Shown piece by piece: positions 14,106 to 22,972 of a DNA stretch of 23,892 nt. The first letter of the stretch is position 1. Every line of letters begins with the position of its first letter. The translations under genes were made by a program, and so were the position numbers. This DNA comes from an uncultured Erysipelotrichaceae bacterium (GTDB lineage Bacteria; Bacillota_I; Bacilli_A; Erysipelotrichales; Erysipelotrichaceae): NCBI GenBank assembly GCA_937902945.1, contig CALEMD010000056.1, positions 1 through 23,892 of the forward strand, in the 5' to 3' direction. A model generated the notes under the pieces. That model was given only the letters and a program-made list of their open reading frames with translations, had not been told where the DNA came from and made no database searches.

Positions 14106-15879
14106 ATATTGCCTTGTATTCTTTCAGAAGTTTTTCAATCTCTGTTCCCTGGATCTTCTTCAGGACTTCTTTCAGTGCCACCTTTTCTGCAAAAGGCAGT
14201 TTCATGTCCGTAATCGGACGGCCGTCTCTAAGCTGCACTGTCGCATTCAAGAGATCTCTTATGTCGTAAACACTGCCCCATACTTCCGGCACTCCGCGAT
14301 CTACATTCAGAAGTGTGTACACTGCTTCCATGCCGGTACGGATGGAGTATTCAGTAGTGAAGATTGTATCTCTTTTGGTTTCAGCAAACTGTCCAAGGAA
14401 CGCAAAGTTTACTGCTCCTTCAGGTACAACCTTCGGTCTGTCATCCATGCATCTAGGCATGAAGAAGGCTGTGATATAAGGCATCATGCAAGGTACTGTA
14501 TTGGCATGCTCCTGCGCTGTTTTCGCGATTTCCTCTTCCGGAACGCCAATATGATACAGCCATTCCTCACAGATTTCCTCACCGGTGCATTCTCTCATTG
14601 GTTTCTTTATATAATCACCAGGTCTGTCGGAGAACAGTCCATAGACCCAAACAACGAGCTGTCCTTTAGGCTGATCTCTGAACTGCGGCTGACGATTGAT
14701 TGTCCAGCTCATCAGCCAGGATGAGTCTTTCACTGTCACTATGCCGCCGGTGACAACTTTGCCGCTGAATGGATCACGCTTGCATATCTTTTCCAGATAC
14801 GGAGGTATGACAGAATCAAATGTTGTTACTGATGCACTCATCCAGTTCGTCTTTTCCGGATCGCTGCAGAATTTATCAGGATGTCCAAAGGACGGATCCT
14901 GGGCGGCAATCTTCTTCCACATATCCCATCCGCCGCCGGCATGGATTTCCCGATTGAATGCTGCCGGAGTGGACTGTGAACCGATTGACGCATTTTCAAC
15001 ACAGCCGCCATCCGTTATGAATACCAGATCATTCTCGCTCAAAGGAATGCTTTCGTCTTTGCTTCCGCGCTGCACTTCAATAGCAGTTGCCGTTTTCTTA
15101 TCTTTGCTGCAGTCAAATAAAACATTAACAACCTTTACGCCATATTCAAACACCACTCCATGGCTCTGCAGATACTTCACCATTGGCAGAATCATGGATT
15201 CGTACTGGTTGTATTTGGTAAAACGCAGAGCAGTGAAGTCCGGAAGACCGCCGATATGATGCACAAATCTTTGCAGATACAGCTTCATTTCCAGTGCACT
15301 GTGCCAGTTTTCAAACGCAAACATTGTCCGCCAGTACATCCAGAATGTTGAACCTAGAACTTCCTCATCGAATACATCAGTGATCTTCTTATCCTGCAAT
15401 GCTTCATCCGGAGTCATGAACAGATTCAGTATCTCTTCTGCACCTTTATCTGACAGATTGAATTTTTTATCTGTATGTGCATCCTCGCCTCTATTCAGTG
15501 TTGCTCGGCATAGCGAGTAATTTGGGTCTTTCTTATTCAGCCAGTAGTACTCATCGAGCACACTAATGCCTTCTGTTTCAATAGAAGGAATGGAACGGAA
15601 CAGATCCCACATGCATTCAAAGTGATTGTCCATCTCTCTGCCGCCGCGCATGACATAGCCGACATTCTGGTATTTATACCCATCGCATGCTCCGCCTGGC
15701 AGCGGATCCTTTTCAAGTATGTGAATATGACTGCCTTCCATCTGTGCATCACGCACCAGATAGCTTGCTGCTGACAATGCTGCCAATCCGCTTCCTACAA
15801 TATATGCTGTTTTCTTTTCTATGCCTTCCGGTTTTTCCGGGCGGGCAAATGCTTCATAGTTGCCGCTTGAATAATACAT
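14104..15879 (-). CDS. ohyA: Oleate hydratase (myosin-cross-reactive antigen family)
   Basis: A 591-residue FAD-dependent fatty-acid hydratase that adds water to the cis-9 double bond of oleic and related acids, giving 10-hydroxy fatty acids; in gut bacteria this detoxifies unsaturated fatty acids. The FAD-binding GSGLAAL is at 29-35, and RGGREMDNHFECMW at 78-91 contains the catalytic Glu (E82) conserved in characterised enzymes. Length is normal and the ends are intact. GGGAGGA lies 7 bases before the ATG. A TetR regulator gene lies immediately upstream on the same strand, separated by a hairpin that may be both terminator and operator. The strong terminator after the stop makes ohyA a single-gene unit. 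Confidence 0.96.
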   Translation of the reverse strand: MYYSSGNYEAFARPEKPEGIEKKTAYIVGSGLAALSAASYLVRDAQMEGSHIHILEKDPLPGGACDGYKYQNVGYVMRGGREMDNHFECMWDLFRSIPSIETEGISVLDEYYWLNKKDPNYSLCRATLNRGEDAHTDKKFNLSDKGAEEILNLFMTPDEALQDKKITDVFDEEVLGSTFWMYWRTMFAFENWHSALEMKLYLQRFVHHIGGLPDFTALRFTKYNQYESMILPMVKYLQSHGVVFEYGVKVVNVLFDCSKDKKTATAIEVQRGSKDESIPLSENDLVFITDGGCVENASIGSQSTPAAFNREIHAGGGWDMWKKIAAQDPSFGHPDKFCSDPEKTNWMSASVTTFDSVIPPYLEKICKRDPFSGKVVTGGIVTVKDSSWLMSWTINRQPQFRDQPKGQLVVWVYGLFSDRPGDYIKKPMRECTGEEICEEWLYHIGVPEEEIAKTAQEHANTVPCMMPYITAFFMPRCMDDRPKVVPEGAVNFAFLGQFAETKRDTIFTTEYSIRTGMEAVYTLLNVDRGVPEVWGSVYDIRDLLNATVQLRDGRPITDMKLPFAEKVALKEVLKKIQGTEIEKLLKEYKAI

Positions 15880-15909
15880 CGCAATATCCTCCCTGCTTAT
15901 ACCCGCATA

Positions 15910-15938
15910 TTAGTATCTCTATGCATGCCGAACAACTG
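15910..15938 (-). promoter_or_regulatory. ohyA: Tentative ohyA promoter
   Basis: On the minus strand TTGTTC, near 15933-15938, and TAATAT, near 15910-15915, are about 17 bases apart. Both elements are weak matches; a controlled promoter is expected here because the hairpin upstream should stop read-through. Confidence 0.3.
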
Positions 15939-15940
15939 AC

Positions 15941-15975
15941 AGAAAAAGAACTGTGTCAATAATCTGATCACAGTC
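15941..15975 (-). terminator. Terminator-like hairpin between the tetR and ohyA genes
   Basis: On the minus strand ACTGTG (15969-15974) pairs with CACAGT (15950-15955); after a bulged A, TCA/TGA extends the stem inward, and TTCTTTTT follows. It is 40 bases after the TetR stop. The long dyad ACTGTG-13-CACAGT could also be a TetR-family operator. Confidence 0.55.
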
Positions 15976-16014
15976 CCTGTTTTATTCAGTTTTTTATCAT
16001 TTCACACTGTTTGT

Positions 16015-16578
16015 TTAGATTTTTTCCTCGCTGTATGCAAGCAGTGCCTTCTGCATATCGCCATGAATCAAAGCAGATAGTCTTTCAATCATGACTTCCG
16101 GATCTTCTTTCATGCCATCTTTGATCCAGTCCAAAGTAATACCGACAAATCCATATTTGAAGAAATTGGCAATGAATTCCCTATCCTTCTGCGATACATG
16201 AATATCCTTTGCCTGTTCATTGACCACCAAAATCAACAGATCATATGTCAGCATATGCAGGTATCGTTCCAGCTGTTCCGGACTGATGGAATGGTAGACA
16301 CATAGGATGAAATCCCTATTATCCAGAAGCTGGTGCAGAATCTGCAGATACCCCTTCTGCCATGTATCATATGTCTTCATTCCGGCCAGAGCTTTCGCAG
16401 CATCTTCTTCCAGACTCCATTCAATCAGATCATATATATCCTTGAAGTGATAGTAGAATGTCATTCGGCTTACTCCGCACTCATCCGTCAGATCCTGGAT
16501 TGTGATGCTTTCGAGCGGCCGCTTTGAAAGCAGAGTCTTCAATGACTGTTCCAATGCTCTTTTCGTTACCTGTGACAT
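16015..16578 (-). CDS. TetR/AcrR-family transcriptional regulator
   Basis: A 187-residue repressor. The N-terminal HTH is classic TetR: ITIQDLTDECGVSRMTFYYHFKDIYDLIEW. The remaining helical domain (about 60-187) would bind the ligand and dimerise. I choose the ATG at 16578, directly after GGAGGAG; an open extension to 16611 has no such site and is not like family N-termini. It lies between the DUF7309-like gene and ohyA. TetR-family proteins often control the adjacent gene, and fatty-acid-responsive TetR proteins are well known, so control of ohyA by unsaturated fatty acids is a fair inference but unproven. Confidence 0.88.
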   Translation of the reverse strand: MSQVTKRALEQSLKTLLSKRPLESITIQDLTDECGVSRMTFYYHFKDIYDLIEWSLEEDAAKALAGMKTYDTWQKGYLQILHQLLDNRDFILCVYHSISPEQLERYLHMLTYDLLILVVNEQAKDIHVSQKDREFIANFFKYGFVGITLDWIKDGMKEDPEVMIERLSALIHGDMQKALLAYSEEKI

Positions 16579-16621
16579 TTCTCCTCCGTTTCTTTGATGA
16601 CATTCATGCAAAGGCGGTCCA

Positions 16622-17641
16622 TCAGCTCATCGGATTGCTTAAATCCTCATTTGCCATTTTTCTGATCTGCGTATACACATCATCAATGCCGCTGTCCATC
16701 AATTCGTATAGTTCGATTTTCTGATCATTGCAGATTGGCTCCAGAATGTGCAGAATCTCATCTCTGCGGGCGTATATATTCTTCGGTATGCCGTTTTCCT
16801 TAACATATTCATACAGAAAATTCCGGATGCTGGCAATGCGATTTTCCCGAGGCATCAGAAAGCTGCCTTTCCTGATCTGTCCGTTTTCAGCAACCGCAAT
16901 GATCAGAAGAGGGAAAAACGGTTTATCCAGATCTTCAGATTCCATGGCATCCAGATAATCCATATCAATGATGACTGTTTCATCTGTTCTTTTCATATTT
17001 CTGAAATGCGCAGCTGCATCCTTCTCGTCATAAGGAAGATCCGCAAAGCGCAAAGACATTGTCGGATATGGCAAAACCGTCACAGATATGTCATCCGGAT
17101 CTTCGTCCATCATCATACTGTAGAGCACTTCTTCATCACTTTTGTAAGTCAATCCGGTACTGTCGCATTCCTCAAGCGTTCTGATCAGTCCTGAAAGATA
17201 TCTCTGCATCTGCTCAAAGAATTTTTCATCCGGTCTGCCAGGCACAAATCCCTGTTCAAATAAAACGAAGTATGGCACTCTGCCTTTTCTGTTCTTGTAT
17301 TCAGAATCAAGACAGTCAAGAAATGGGCCTTCCTTAATCGTTTTGACATCATCATAATAGAGAGTCAGATTGTCCACATCAAATCCATAGTAGCGATGAC
17401 TGTTTATATCTTCCGCATCGCTATGCAGAATTCTGAGCAGCGCATCCAGGCCCTGTTCACCAGGATAAAATGATATGCCGAAAATCTTTCCTGCATTCCC
17501 CATGATTGTTACAAATACATCTTCTGCATCATTGAAATGGAGAACAATCAGATCATTGTCCTGATACTGATTCCAAGGCTGCATGCTCTGCAGCTTTTCC
17601 GCTAATGCATTGCACTTTTTCTCTGCGTCTGTTCTTTTCAT
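16622..17641 (-). CDS. DUF7309/DUF6930-like protein of unknown function
   Basis: A 339-residue soluble, acidic protein. The N-terminal part contains VTIMGNAGKIFGISFYPGEQGL (about residues 44-65, quoted in part by its key G and P positions), which I recall as the hallmark of the domain now called DUF7309. The C-terminal half (about 215-310; VIIDMDYLDAM, FPLLIIAVAENG) resembles DUF6930. These domain names come from memory and need a profile search. The pair recurs in Bacillota with no known role. AAGGAG lies 5 bases before the ATG. The gene begins 16 bases after the amidohydrolase stop and ends 43 before the TetR start, so it is probably part of the Gfo-amidohydrolase transcript. Confidence 0.7.
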   Translation of the reverse strand: MKRTDAEKKCNALAEKLQSMQPWNQYQDNDLIVLHFNDAEDVFVTIMGNAGKIFGISFYPGEQGLDALLRILHSDAEDINSHRYYGFDVDNLTLYYDDVKTIKEGPFLDCLDSEYKNRKGRVPYFVLFEQGFVPGRPDEKFFEQMQRYLSGLIRTLEECDSTGLTYKSDEEVLYSMMMDEDPDDISVTVLPYPTMSLRFADLPYDEKDAAAHFRNMKRTDETVIIDMDYLDAMESEDLDKPFFPLLIIAVAENGQIRKGSFLMPRENRIASIRNFLYEYVKENGIPKNIYARRDEILHILEPICNDQKIELYELMDSGIDDVYTQIRKMANEDLSNPMS

Positions 17642-17657
17642 TTCTGCTCCTTCGGGC

Positions 17658-19223
17658 TTAATCTAAGCCTCTTTGATATACTGTATCTCCGTTCATAACC
17701 GTCATAACAATGTGGCATTCACTTAGTTCCTCTTTGCGGCAGGTTTCCGGATTTCTGTCCAGCACGGCAAAATCAGCATGATATCCTGTCTTAAGAGCTC
17801 CGTTATCTGCATCTATAGACAGCGCTTTGGCTCCGTTGAGTGTATAGGAATCCAAAGCCTGATCAGCAGTCAGGCACTCATCCTGATTCATTTCTGCTGT
17901 TCCATCCATCGTTTTTCTGAGCACTGCCAGCTGAATCCCCTTCATCACATCCGGTATTTCCACCGGTGCGTCAGATCCATTGCAGGCAATTGTATGTTCA
18001 TTCAGATAGCGATAAGGATAGCAGGTCCCAGCAAGTTCACTGCTGACTCTGTCAGTGAGAATCTTTGCATCTGAGTCAATGAACAGTGACTGGAAATAGG
18101 ATACAAGTTTCATTGCCGAGATCTTTTCAAGCTGATCAGCCCGCATGATCTGACAGTGAACAATTCCATCCTTCAGCGGATTATCCGGCAGTGTTCTTTC
18201 CGCAAATATCTGCAGAACCTCATCCAGAGCCCCATCTCCAATACAGTGGCATATAACTCCAGTATTGAAATGATGTGCCATATCCGTGAAATCTTCCATC
18301 TGCTTCTTTGTATAGAGCATAACGCCCTTATTCTTCGGATCATCTTTGTATGGCTTTGCCATCCGCGCTGTGCGTGCTCCCAAAGAACCATCACAGACCA
18401 GTTTCAGAGGTCCAATCCTGAACAGGTCATTGCCTACATCCATTGTATAGCCGGAATCAAGAAAGTCTGCGTAATCTTTCAAACTGGAAAACTCACACTG
18501 TTCCGTCACTCTGACAGTCAGCTTCTGCTGGTAGGACATCTGTTCAAAAGCATCGAGTACCTTTTCATAATCTGCTGTAACAGATAGAAAGTCATCACTC
18601 CCCACAGTAGTAATGCCATAGCGATTGCATTCTTTCATGCCAAGCTCAATATAACGCTTCAGCTGACTGACATCTGGTTTCGGCCACGCTTCATGCATAT
18701 GAACAGCCGCATTTTCATATAGAATGCCACGAGTCAGATCAATGCTGCCGCCTTCCACTTCTGTATTCTCATCAATCCCTGCCAGTTCCAGAGCTTTGCT
18801 GTTGACACACATCAGATGACCGCAGGAACGGGTCAGACAGATAGGAACATCTTTGGATATTTCATCGAGAAGCTTTCTTTCCGGTATGCAGCGATCAGTA
18901 AAAAGCTGTTCATTGAAGCCTCTGCCGATTATCCATTGATCCTTTTGCTGCAGCCGCTTCTCGATCAATGCCTTCACATCCGCAAAGCACTTACAGCCGT
19001 GCATCTGTATTCCGCTCAGAAAGAAGCCAAGTTCCAGAAGATGCATATGTGAATCACAGAAACCGCTGATCACATACTGTCCTTTCAGATCAACCGTTTC
19101 ATCCGTCTTAGATACCTGCTTCAGTATCTCTTCATCGGTTGAACATAGGACAATGCGGCCGTCATCCACAAGCATTGCCGTATTTTCACTGCCGCGCAGA
19201 ACAGCGTTATAAAACGCGATCAT
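17658..19223 (-). CDS. YtcJ-like amidohydrolase (Amidohydro_3 family)
   Basis: A 521-residue metal-dependent hydrolase of the amidohydrolase superfamily. After a short N-terminal strand domain comes DSHMHLLELG with the HxH metal pair. DGSLGART follows mid-protein, then HCIGDGAL, and GSDAPVE near the C-terminus with the catalytic Asp. These are the YtcJ-type landmarks; family members cleave amide or formyl bonds in exocyclic or cyclic amides, but most are uncharacterised. The start is the ATG at 19223, which overlaps the preceding Gfo/Idh stop as ATGA and has GAGGA nearby; the frame is open upstream to 19277 but that would run far into the neighbour. Tight coupling implies a shared pathway with the oxidoreductase. 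Confidence 0.88.
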   Translation of the reverse strand: MIAFYNAVLRGSENTAMLVDDGRIVLCSTDEEILKQVSKTDETVDLKGQYVISGFCDSHMHLLELGFFLSGIQMHGCKCFADVKALIEKRLQQKDQWIIGRGFNEQLFTDRCIPERKLLDEISKDVPICLTRSCGHLMCVNSKALELAGIDENTEVEGGSIDLTRGILYENAAVHMHEAWPKPDVSQLKRYIELGMKECNRYGITTVGSDDFLSVTADYEKVLDAFEQMSYQQKLTVRVTEQCEFSSLKDYADFLDSGYTMDVGNDLFRIGPLKLVCDGSLGARTARMAKPYKDDPKNKGVMLYTKKQMEDFTDMAHHFNTGVICHCIGDGALDEVLQIFAERTLPDNPLKDGIVHCQIMRADQLEKISAMKLVSYFQSLFIDSDAKILTDRVSSELAGTCYPYRYLNEHTIACNGSDAPVEIPDVMKGIQLAVLRKTMDGTAEMNQDECLTADQALDSYTLNGAKALSIDADNGALKTGYHADFAVLDRNPETCRKEELSECHIVMTVMNGDTVYQRGLD

Positions 19224-20215
19224 AGTTCCTCTTCCCTGCTGTCGCATGGATAGACTACACCAGACTGTTTGCGGCACTGTTCAAGAATACCGGCAATTTC
19301 CAATGTCAATGCATGCGGAACAAGGGCGCTTTCCTTAAGTCCGGTCTCGCTGCTGTGCACAAAGTCACGAAGCTGACAGGCAAATGATGTATCATCCGGT
19401 TCACACAGCTGTTCCGTTTTTCCTGTATGCCGATCAGTAAACCAGATTGTCTTAATCAGCGACGGCACATCAAACTGCAGGATGCCATCTTCTCCTTCAA
19501 TCTCTGACATAATCTTCGTATCTGTAACTTTTGAATGCAGCAGAACTGCATCAAAGCCATCATATGTGAATATGGCACTGCCCTGGCAGTCAGCACCTGT
19601 ATCAAGCAGAATGCCGGAAGCCTGTATCTTCTTTGGTGAACCGAACAGGCCAACACAGTCACTCAGACAGTAGACACCCAGATCCATCCAGCTTCCGTTG
19701 CATAGATCCGCTCTGAATGTTGTCGGATTCTTGCCGGCAAGATATGCATCATAGCGGCTTGAATATTTCGTAAAGCTGAAGACTGCGCGATGAATCTTTC
19801 CTACTTTTCCCAGTGATTTCTTCAGCAGTGCAAAGTGGTCTGTATATAAAGGCACAATGGCATCATGAACATATGTGTTCTCTTCTTCGGCAGTACGGAT
19901 CATCTGTGTAGCCTCTTTCAGTGATGCCGCAAATGGTTTTTCTGTAATAACTGGAACATGATGGCGCAGACACTGCAGAGTCAGAGGCGCATGCATGGAA
20001 TTCGGAACTCCAAGATATACAGCATCTACAGTTCCTGAATCAAGCATCTCCTCCAGATTTTTATATACATTTACTATTCCATATTTGCTTTGGAAAGCAA
20101 GAGCATTCTCATAATGCCCGCTTGTTACCGCTGTCACTTCAATCTGTTCAACCAAAGAAGAAGCTCTCATAAAGAAATCTGATACAAAGTTGGTACCCGT
20201 AATTCCTATCCGCAT
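19220..20215 (-). CDS. Gfo/Idh/MocA-family oxidoreductase
   Basis: A 331-residue NAD(P)-dependent dehydrogenase. The N-terminal Rossmann domain starts MRIGITGTNFVSDFF and carries the family's EKPF motif near residue 92; the C-terminal alpha/beta domain includes the dimer sheet. The second Gly of the usual GxGxxA loop is Asn here (GTNFVS), as in some YvaA/MviM-like members. Typical substrates are sugars, inositols or their acids. AGGAGG lies 8 bases before the ATG. It is the first gene after the terminator at 20267-20293 and is translationally coupled to the amidohydrolase after it, so it may act on a product of, or supply a substrate to, that enzyme. No clear consensus promoter is visible. 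Confidence 0.9.
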   Translation of the reverse strand: MRIGITGTNFVSDFFMRASSLVEQIEVTAVTSGHYENALAFQSKYGIVNVYKNLEEMLDSGTVDAVYLGVPNSMHAPLTLQCLRHHVPVITEKPFAASLKEATQMIRTAEEENTYVHDAIVPLYTDHFALLKKSLGKVGKIHRAVFSFTKYSSRYDAYLAGKNPTTFRADLCNGSWMDLGVYCLSDCVGLFGSPKKIQASGILLDTGADCQGSAIFTYDGFDAVLLHSKVTDTKIMSEIEGEDGILQFDVPSLIKTIWFTDRHTGKTEQLCEPDDTSFACQLRDFVHSSETGLKESALVPHALTLEIAGILEQCRKQSGVVYPCDSREEEL

Positions 20216-20266
20216 AATTCAATCCTCCTGCACATTCAGTTTATCATGCGACATATGATTCAGCAT

Positions 20267-20293
20267 AAGAAAAGCAGGCCATTCAGGTCTGCT
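20267..20293 (-). terminator. Intrinsic terminator of the peptidase/transporter operon
   Basis: On the minus strand AGCAGACC (20286-20293) pairs with GGCCTGCT (20273-20280), one A-C mismatch, 5-base loop, then TTTTCTT. It lies 11 bases after the M29-like gene stop and divides that operon from the Gfo/Idh gene. Confidence 0.7.
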
Positions 20294-20303
20294 CATCAAA
20301 CTG

Positions 20304-21293
20304 CTACATCTCAAATTCCGGAATCGTGATAACACCATCTTTCATCACAATGGAATTATCAAAATAAATCGTAGGTTTCATTGTTACCAGATCGAAATGC
20401 CCGCTGGCTTCATGCTTTCCGCCAAGAGCAATATTTCTGCCCAATCCTATATGGAATGTGCCATATGTCGACTCATCTTCAATATAGCAGCTGCCATCAC
20501 ACTTAGAATTGGAATTGATGCCAATCCCGAACTCAGCTCCATAATACATGCGGTCATCATGATACTCCCGCATATATGCATCCAGTTTTCTTCCGGATTC
20601 ATTGTCCTGTATGCGGACAATTTTCCCCTTTTCAAATTGAATGCGAACCGGCTTCTGTACCTTTCCTATATATCCAAAGGATCCATCCAGCACCAATGTA
20701 CCTTCCGTTGCTGTTTCCACAATTGGAATAAACACTTCAAAACTGGCACTGGCATATCGGCAGGAATTGTAGAAAGTTCCATTGAAGAAACCCGGTTTCC
20801 TTCTGCGCATGGAGAATTTCAGATCAGTGCCGGCCGCTGTTTCTACACGTATGGTCGAACATCTTTTAATATGATCTATCAGAATCTCTGCTTTCAGCTT
20901 GCTGATATCTGTATCCATAGTCAGGAAATCAAAACCAAGCATGGATTCGTGATTGGTGGTTGACAGAGGCAGAGAAAGAAATTTCTTTCCCTTTCGAATA
21001 GCTCTGTCACACGCTTTAGTAGTAACAATAGAATAATCAGAAGCACCGATGATGACGTCATAGCAGTCAAATATACGAGGATTATCATCAAAATAATTGC
21101 CGACGTGAATTCCTTCTTCAGGAACAATCATCACGGAAACTTTTCCCCGCCGTTTAAGAGCCTCGTCTTCCAGCATCAGCGCTTCCTGATAATGAAGGTT
21201 GCTTGTAACAATGCATAGGCTCTCGTCCGGTTTCAGATTCACCCATTGATCAATGATGATATGGGCGCCCCTTTCCATCCTGGACTTGTCCAT
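20304..21293 (-). CDS. M29-type metallo-aminopeptidase family protein
   Basis: A 329-residue protein of the thermophilic-aminopeptidase (M29) / NicX-like fold. Candidate metal ligands appear in the expected order and contexts: E186 (SFEVF), E254 (GAEFGIGIN), H281 (YGTFHIGLG), H299 and D301 (GHFD). The family holds broad aminopeptidases and, less often, ring-opening dioxygenases such as 2,5-dihydroxypyridine dioxygenase; a peptidase role fits the neighbours best. At 329 residues it is shorter than classical M29 enzymes of about 400. The ATG is 4 bases after the DUF979 stop and has no clear ribosome site, so translation probably depends on coupling. Last gene of the operon, before a terminator. 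No signal peptide: cytoplasmic. Confidence 0.8.
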   Translation of the reverse strand: MDKSRMERGAHIIIDQWVNLKPDESLCIVTSNLHYQEALMLEDEALKRRGKVSVMIVPEEGIHVGNYFDDNPRIFDCYDVIIGASDYSIVTTKACDRAIRKGKKFLSLPLSTTNHESMLGFDFLTMDTDISKLKAEILIDHIKRCSTIRVETAAGTDLKFSMRRRKPGFFNGTFYNSCRYASASFEVFIPIVETATEGTLVLDGSFGYIGKVQKPVRIQFEKGKIVRIQDNESGRKLDAYMREYHDDRMYYGAEFGIGINSNSKCDGSCYIEDESTYGTFHIGLGRNIALGGKHEASGHFDLVTMKPTIYFDNSIVMKDGVITIPEFEM

Positions 21294-21297
21294 GCAC

Positions 21298-22245
21298 TTA
21301 TGCCATAACGATCATCATGATGATCTGAACAGTAATCATAATCAATGCAGGTATGATCTGCATCTTGATTACACCCATGCGGTCTTTCATTTCCAGAATG
21401 GCTACCGGGACAATATTGAAATTGGCAGCCATAGGAGTACAGAGAGTACCGCAGTATCCGCAAGTCAGAGCAAGCATGCCGATAACGGTTGGGTTTGCAC
21501 CAAGACTCAGAACAAACGGAGCACCGATACCGACTGTCATAACGGTAATTGCTGCAAAGGCATTGCCCATGATCATTGTGAACAGCATCATACCGATAGC
21601 AAATACAATAATGCCTACAACCAGATTTCCCTGTGGGATGATATTGCTGACAATAGCTGCAATGACATCACCTACTCCGGCTGCTGTAAATACTGAACCC
21701 AGTATAGCAAGCAGTGTCGGAAGCAGTGAGAGCGGTCCGACAATGGAGAGGAATCTCTCTGAGTCATCCAGGAATACCTTTGGTTTGTTTTCTTTATTCC
21801 ATGCCATCATCAGAATAATGGCAATCAGAACACCAAAGCCTGTTCCAACAAGTGCGCTCAGTCCAAATGGCTTGAAGATACCGAACAGCAATGCAAATAT
21901 TCCCATGCTGAGAGCAGGAATAAACAACTTCATGCCGATCTTATCAAAATTGCGCTTTGTTTCTTCAGCTGACGGAGCATTGATCTTGCCAGGCTTAACC
22001 TGGTGAACCAGTGCCGGGATAATTGTTACAACAACAAGAATTCCTTCCACCAATGGTGGAAGATAACGTGCCAGACCAGTAGAAAGACCCAGACCAACCC
22101 AGAAAACACATGTTCCGATAGGAGCAGGATTTTCCTTGTCCTTCAGATTCTTGACACCTGCATAGATGCAGATGAGACCGATAATGATATAGAGCACTTC
22201 AAGCATTTTGCTGCCGAAAGTAATTTCCGCATTCGTAAAGAACAT
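21298..22245 (-). CDS. DUF979 membrane subunit, probable 5-oxoproline/amino-acid-type transporter
   Basis: A 315-residue protein with about nine to ten hydrophobic segments and conserved glycine-rich loops (TCGYCGTLCTPMAANFN near the C-terminus). It is the DUF979 partner of the DUF969 protein before it; I recall this pair being annotated as a two-subunit 5-oxoproline transporter, from genetic work in other bacteria, and it often accompanies pyroglutamyl peptidase. The start chosen is the ATG at 22245, one base after the DUF969 stop and 9 bases after AGGGGG; an extension to 22269 would overlap the neighbour. No pyroglutamyl peptidase gene is in the window; peptidases of other families flank the pair, so the cargo could be another peptide-derived compound. 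Confidence 0.85.
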   Translation of the reverse strand: MFFTNAEITFGSKMLEVLYIIIGLICIYAGVKNLKDKENPAPIGTCVFWVGLGLSTGLARYLPPLVEGILVVVTIIPALVHQVKPGKINAPSAEETKRNFDKIGMKLFIPALSMGIFALLFGIFKPFGLSALVGTGFGVLIAIILMMAWNKENKPKVFLDDSERFLSIVGPLSLLPTLLAILGSVFTAAGVGDVIAAIVSNIIPQGNLVVGIIVFAIGMMLFTMIMGNAFAAITVMTVGIGAPFVLSLGANPTVIGMLALTCGYCGTLCTPMAANFNIVPVAILEMKDRMGVIKMQIIPALIMITVQIIMMIVMA

Positions 22246-22246
22246 A

Positions 22247-22933
22247 TTATTTAGCCCCCTGCTTTCCATAATACTTCTTCATCATCTGACGGTCGATAAT
22301 TGTGTAGTACACAACTGTAACCAGAACCGCGATGATGCATACAGGTACTTCAACCAAAGCCAGCTGAACAAGGTCAACTTCATAGCCAAGTCCCGCCAGT
22401 GTTCCCTGGACCAACAGTCCGCCTGAACCGCCGACAACCAGAACCTGGGCAAAGAACCAAGTGATATTCTCAATGCCGCCAGCCATTCCTTTGACTTTCT
22501 CCATGTGTTCAGGATTTGGAGTATATCCTTTTGTTGTAATAGAACCTTCGCACATTGGAATAACAACTGGGCGGATAAAGCCGGCCACTCCGCCTAATCC
22601 AACGTTGAATGCTCCAAAGAATGCACGCAGGACACCATATGTATTGACAACTGCTCCTGGTGTTGCTCCCTTGATCTTTGAAATCAGCTTTCCAGCTGCC
22701 TGCTTCATGCCATCTCTTTCCAGAGTTCCTGTTGCCAGCATGACAACAACGAATATCAGCATACTGCGGTTGTTAGTGAACGTTGTTCCGATAAGTTCGA
22801 GCAATGCTACAGGATTGATTCCGCCTACAACTGCTGTTACAAGCGCAGCAATCACAATGATTAGAATGTTATCCAGTTTCAATGCAAAACCGATGATAAC
22901 TACCAGAATCCCTAAAAGCTTTAGATACTCCAT
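22247..22933 (-). CDS. DUF969 membrane subunit, probable 5-oxoproline/amino-acid-type transporter
   Basis: A 228-residue protein with five or six hydrophobic segments and a conserved central loop: AFFGAFNVGLGGVAGFIRPV (about 108-127) and KGYTPNPEHMEKVKGMAGG. These mark the DUF969 family, found next to DUF979. AAGGAGG lies 8 bases before the ATG. It starts 39 bases after the M14 carboxypeptidase gene and its stop is separated by one base from the next ATG, so the two subunits are translated together. The 5-oxoproline assignment rests on family knowledge from memory, not on anything specific in this sequence. Confidence 0.85.
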   Translation of the reverse strand: MEYLKLLGILVVIIGFALKLDNILIIVIAALVTAVVGGINPVALLELIGTTFTNNRSMLIFVVVMLATGTLERDGMKQAAGKLISKIKGATPGAVVNTYGVLRAFFGAFNVGLGGVAGFIRPVVIPMCEGSITTKGYTPNPEHMEKVKGMAGGIENITWFFAQVLVVGGSGGLLVQGTLAGLGYEVDLVQLALVEVPVCIIAVLVTVVYYTIIDRQMMKKYYGKQGAK

Positions 22934-22972
22934 CTTGACTTCCTCCTTATATGTATCATCATCTGATCTTTA

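Noticed and set aside
21353..22006. Plus-strand open frame of 217 codons
   Set aside because: It is the antisense image of the DUF979 membrane gene, where Gly/Ala/Ile codon bias keeps the reverse frame open.
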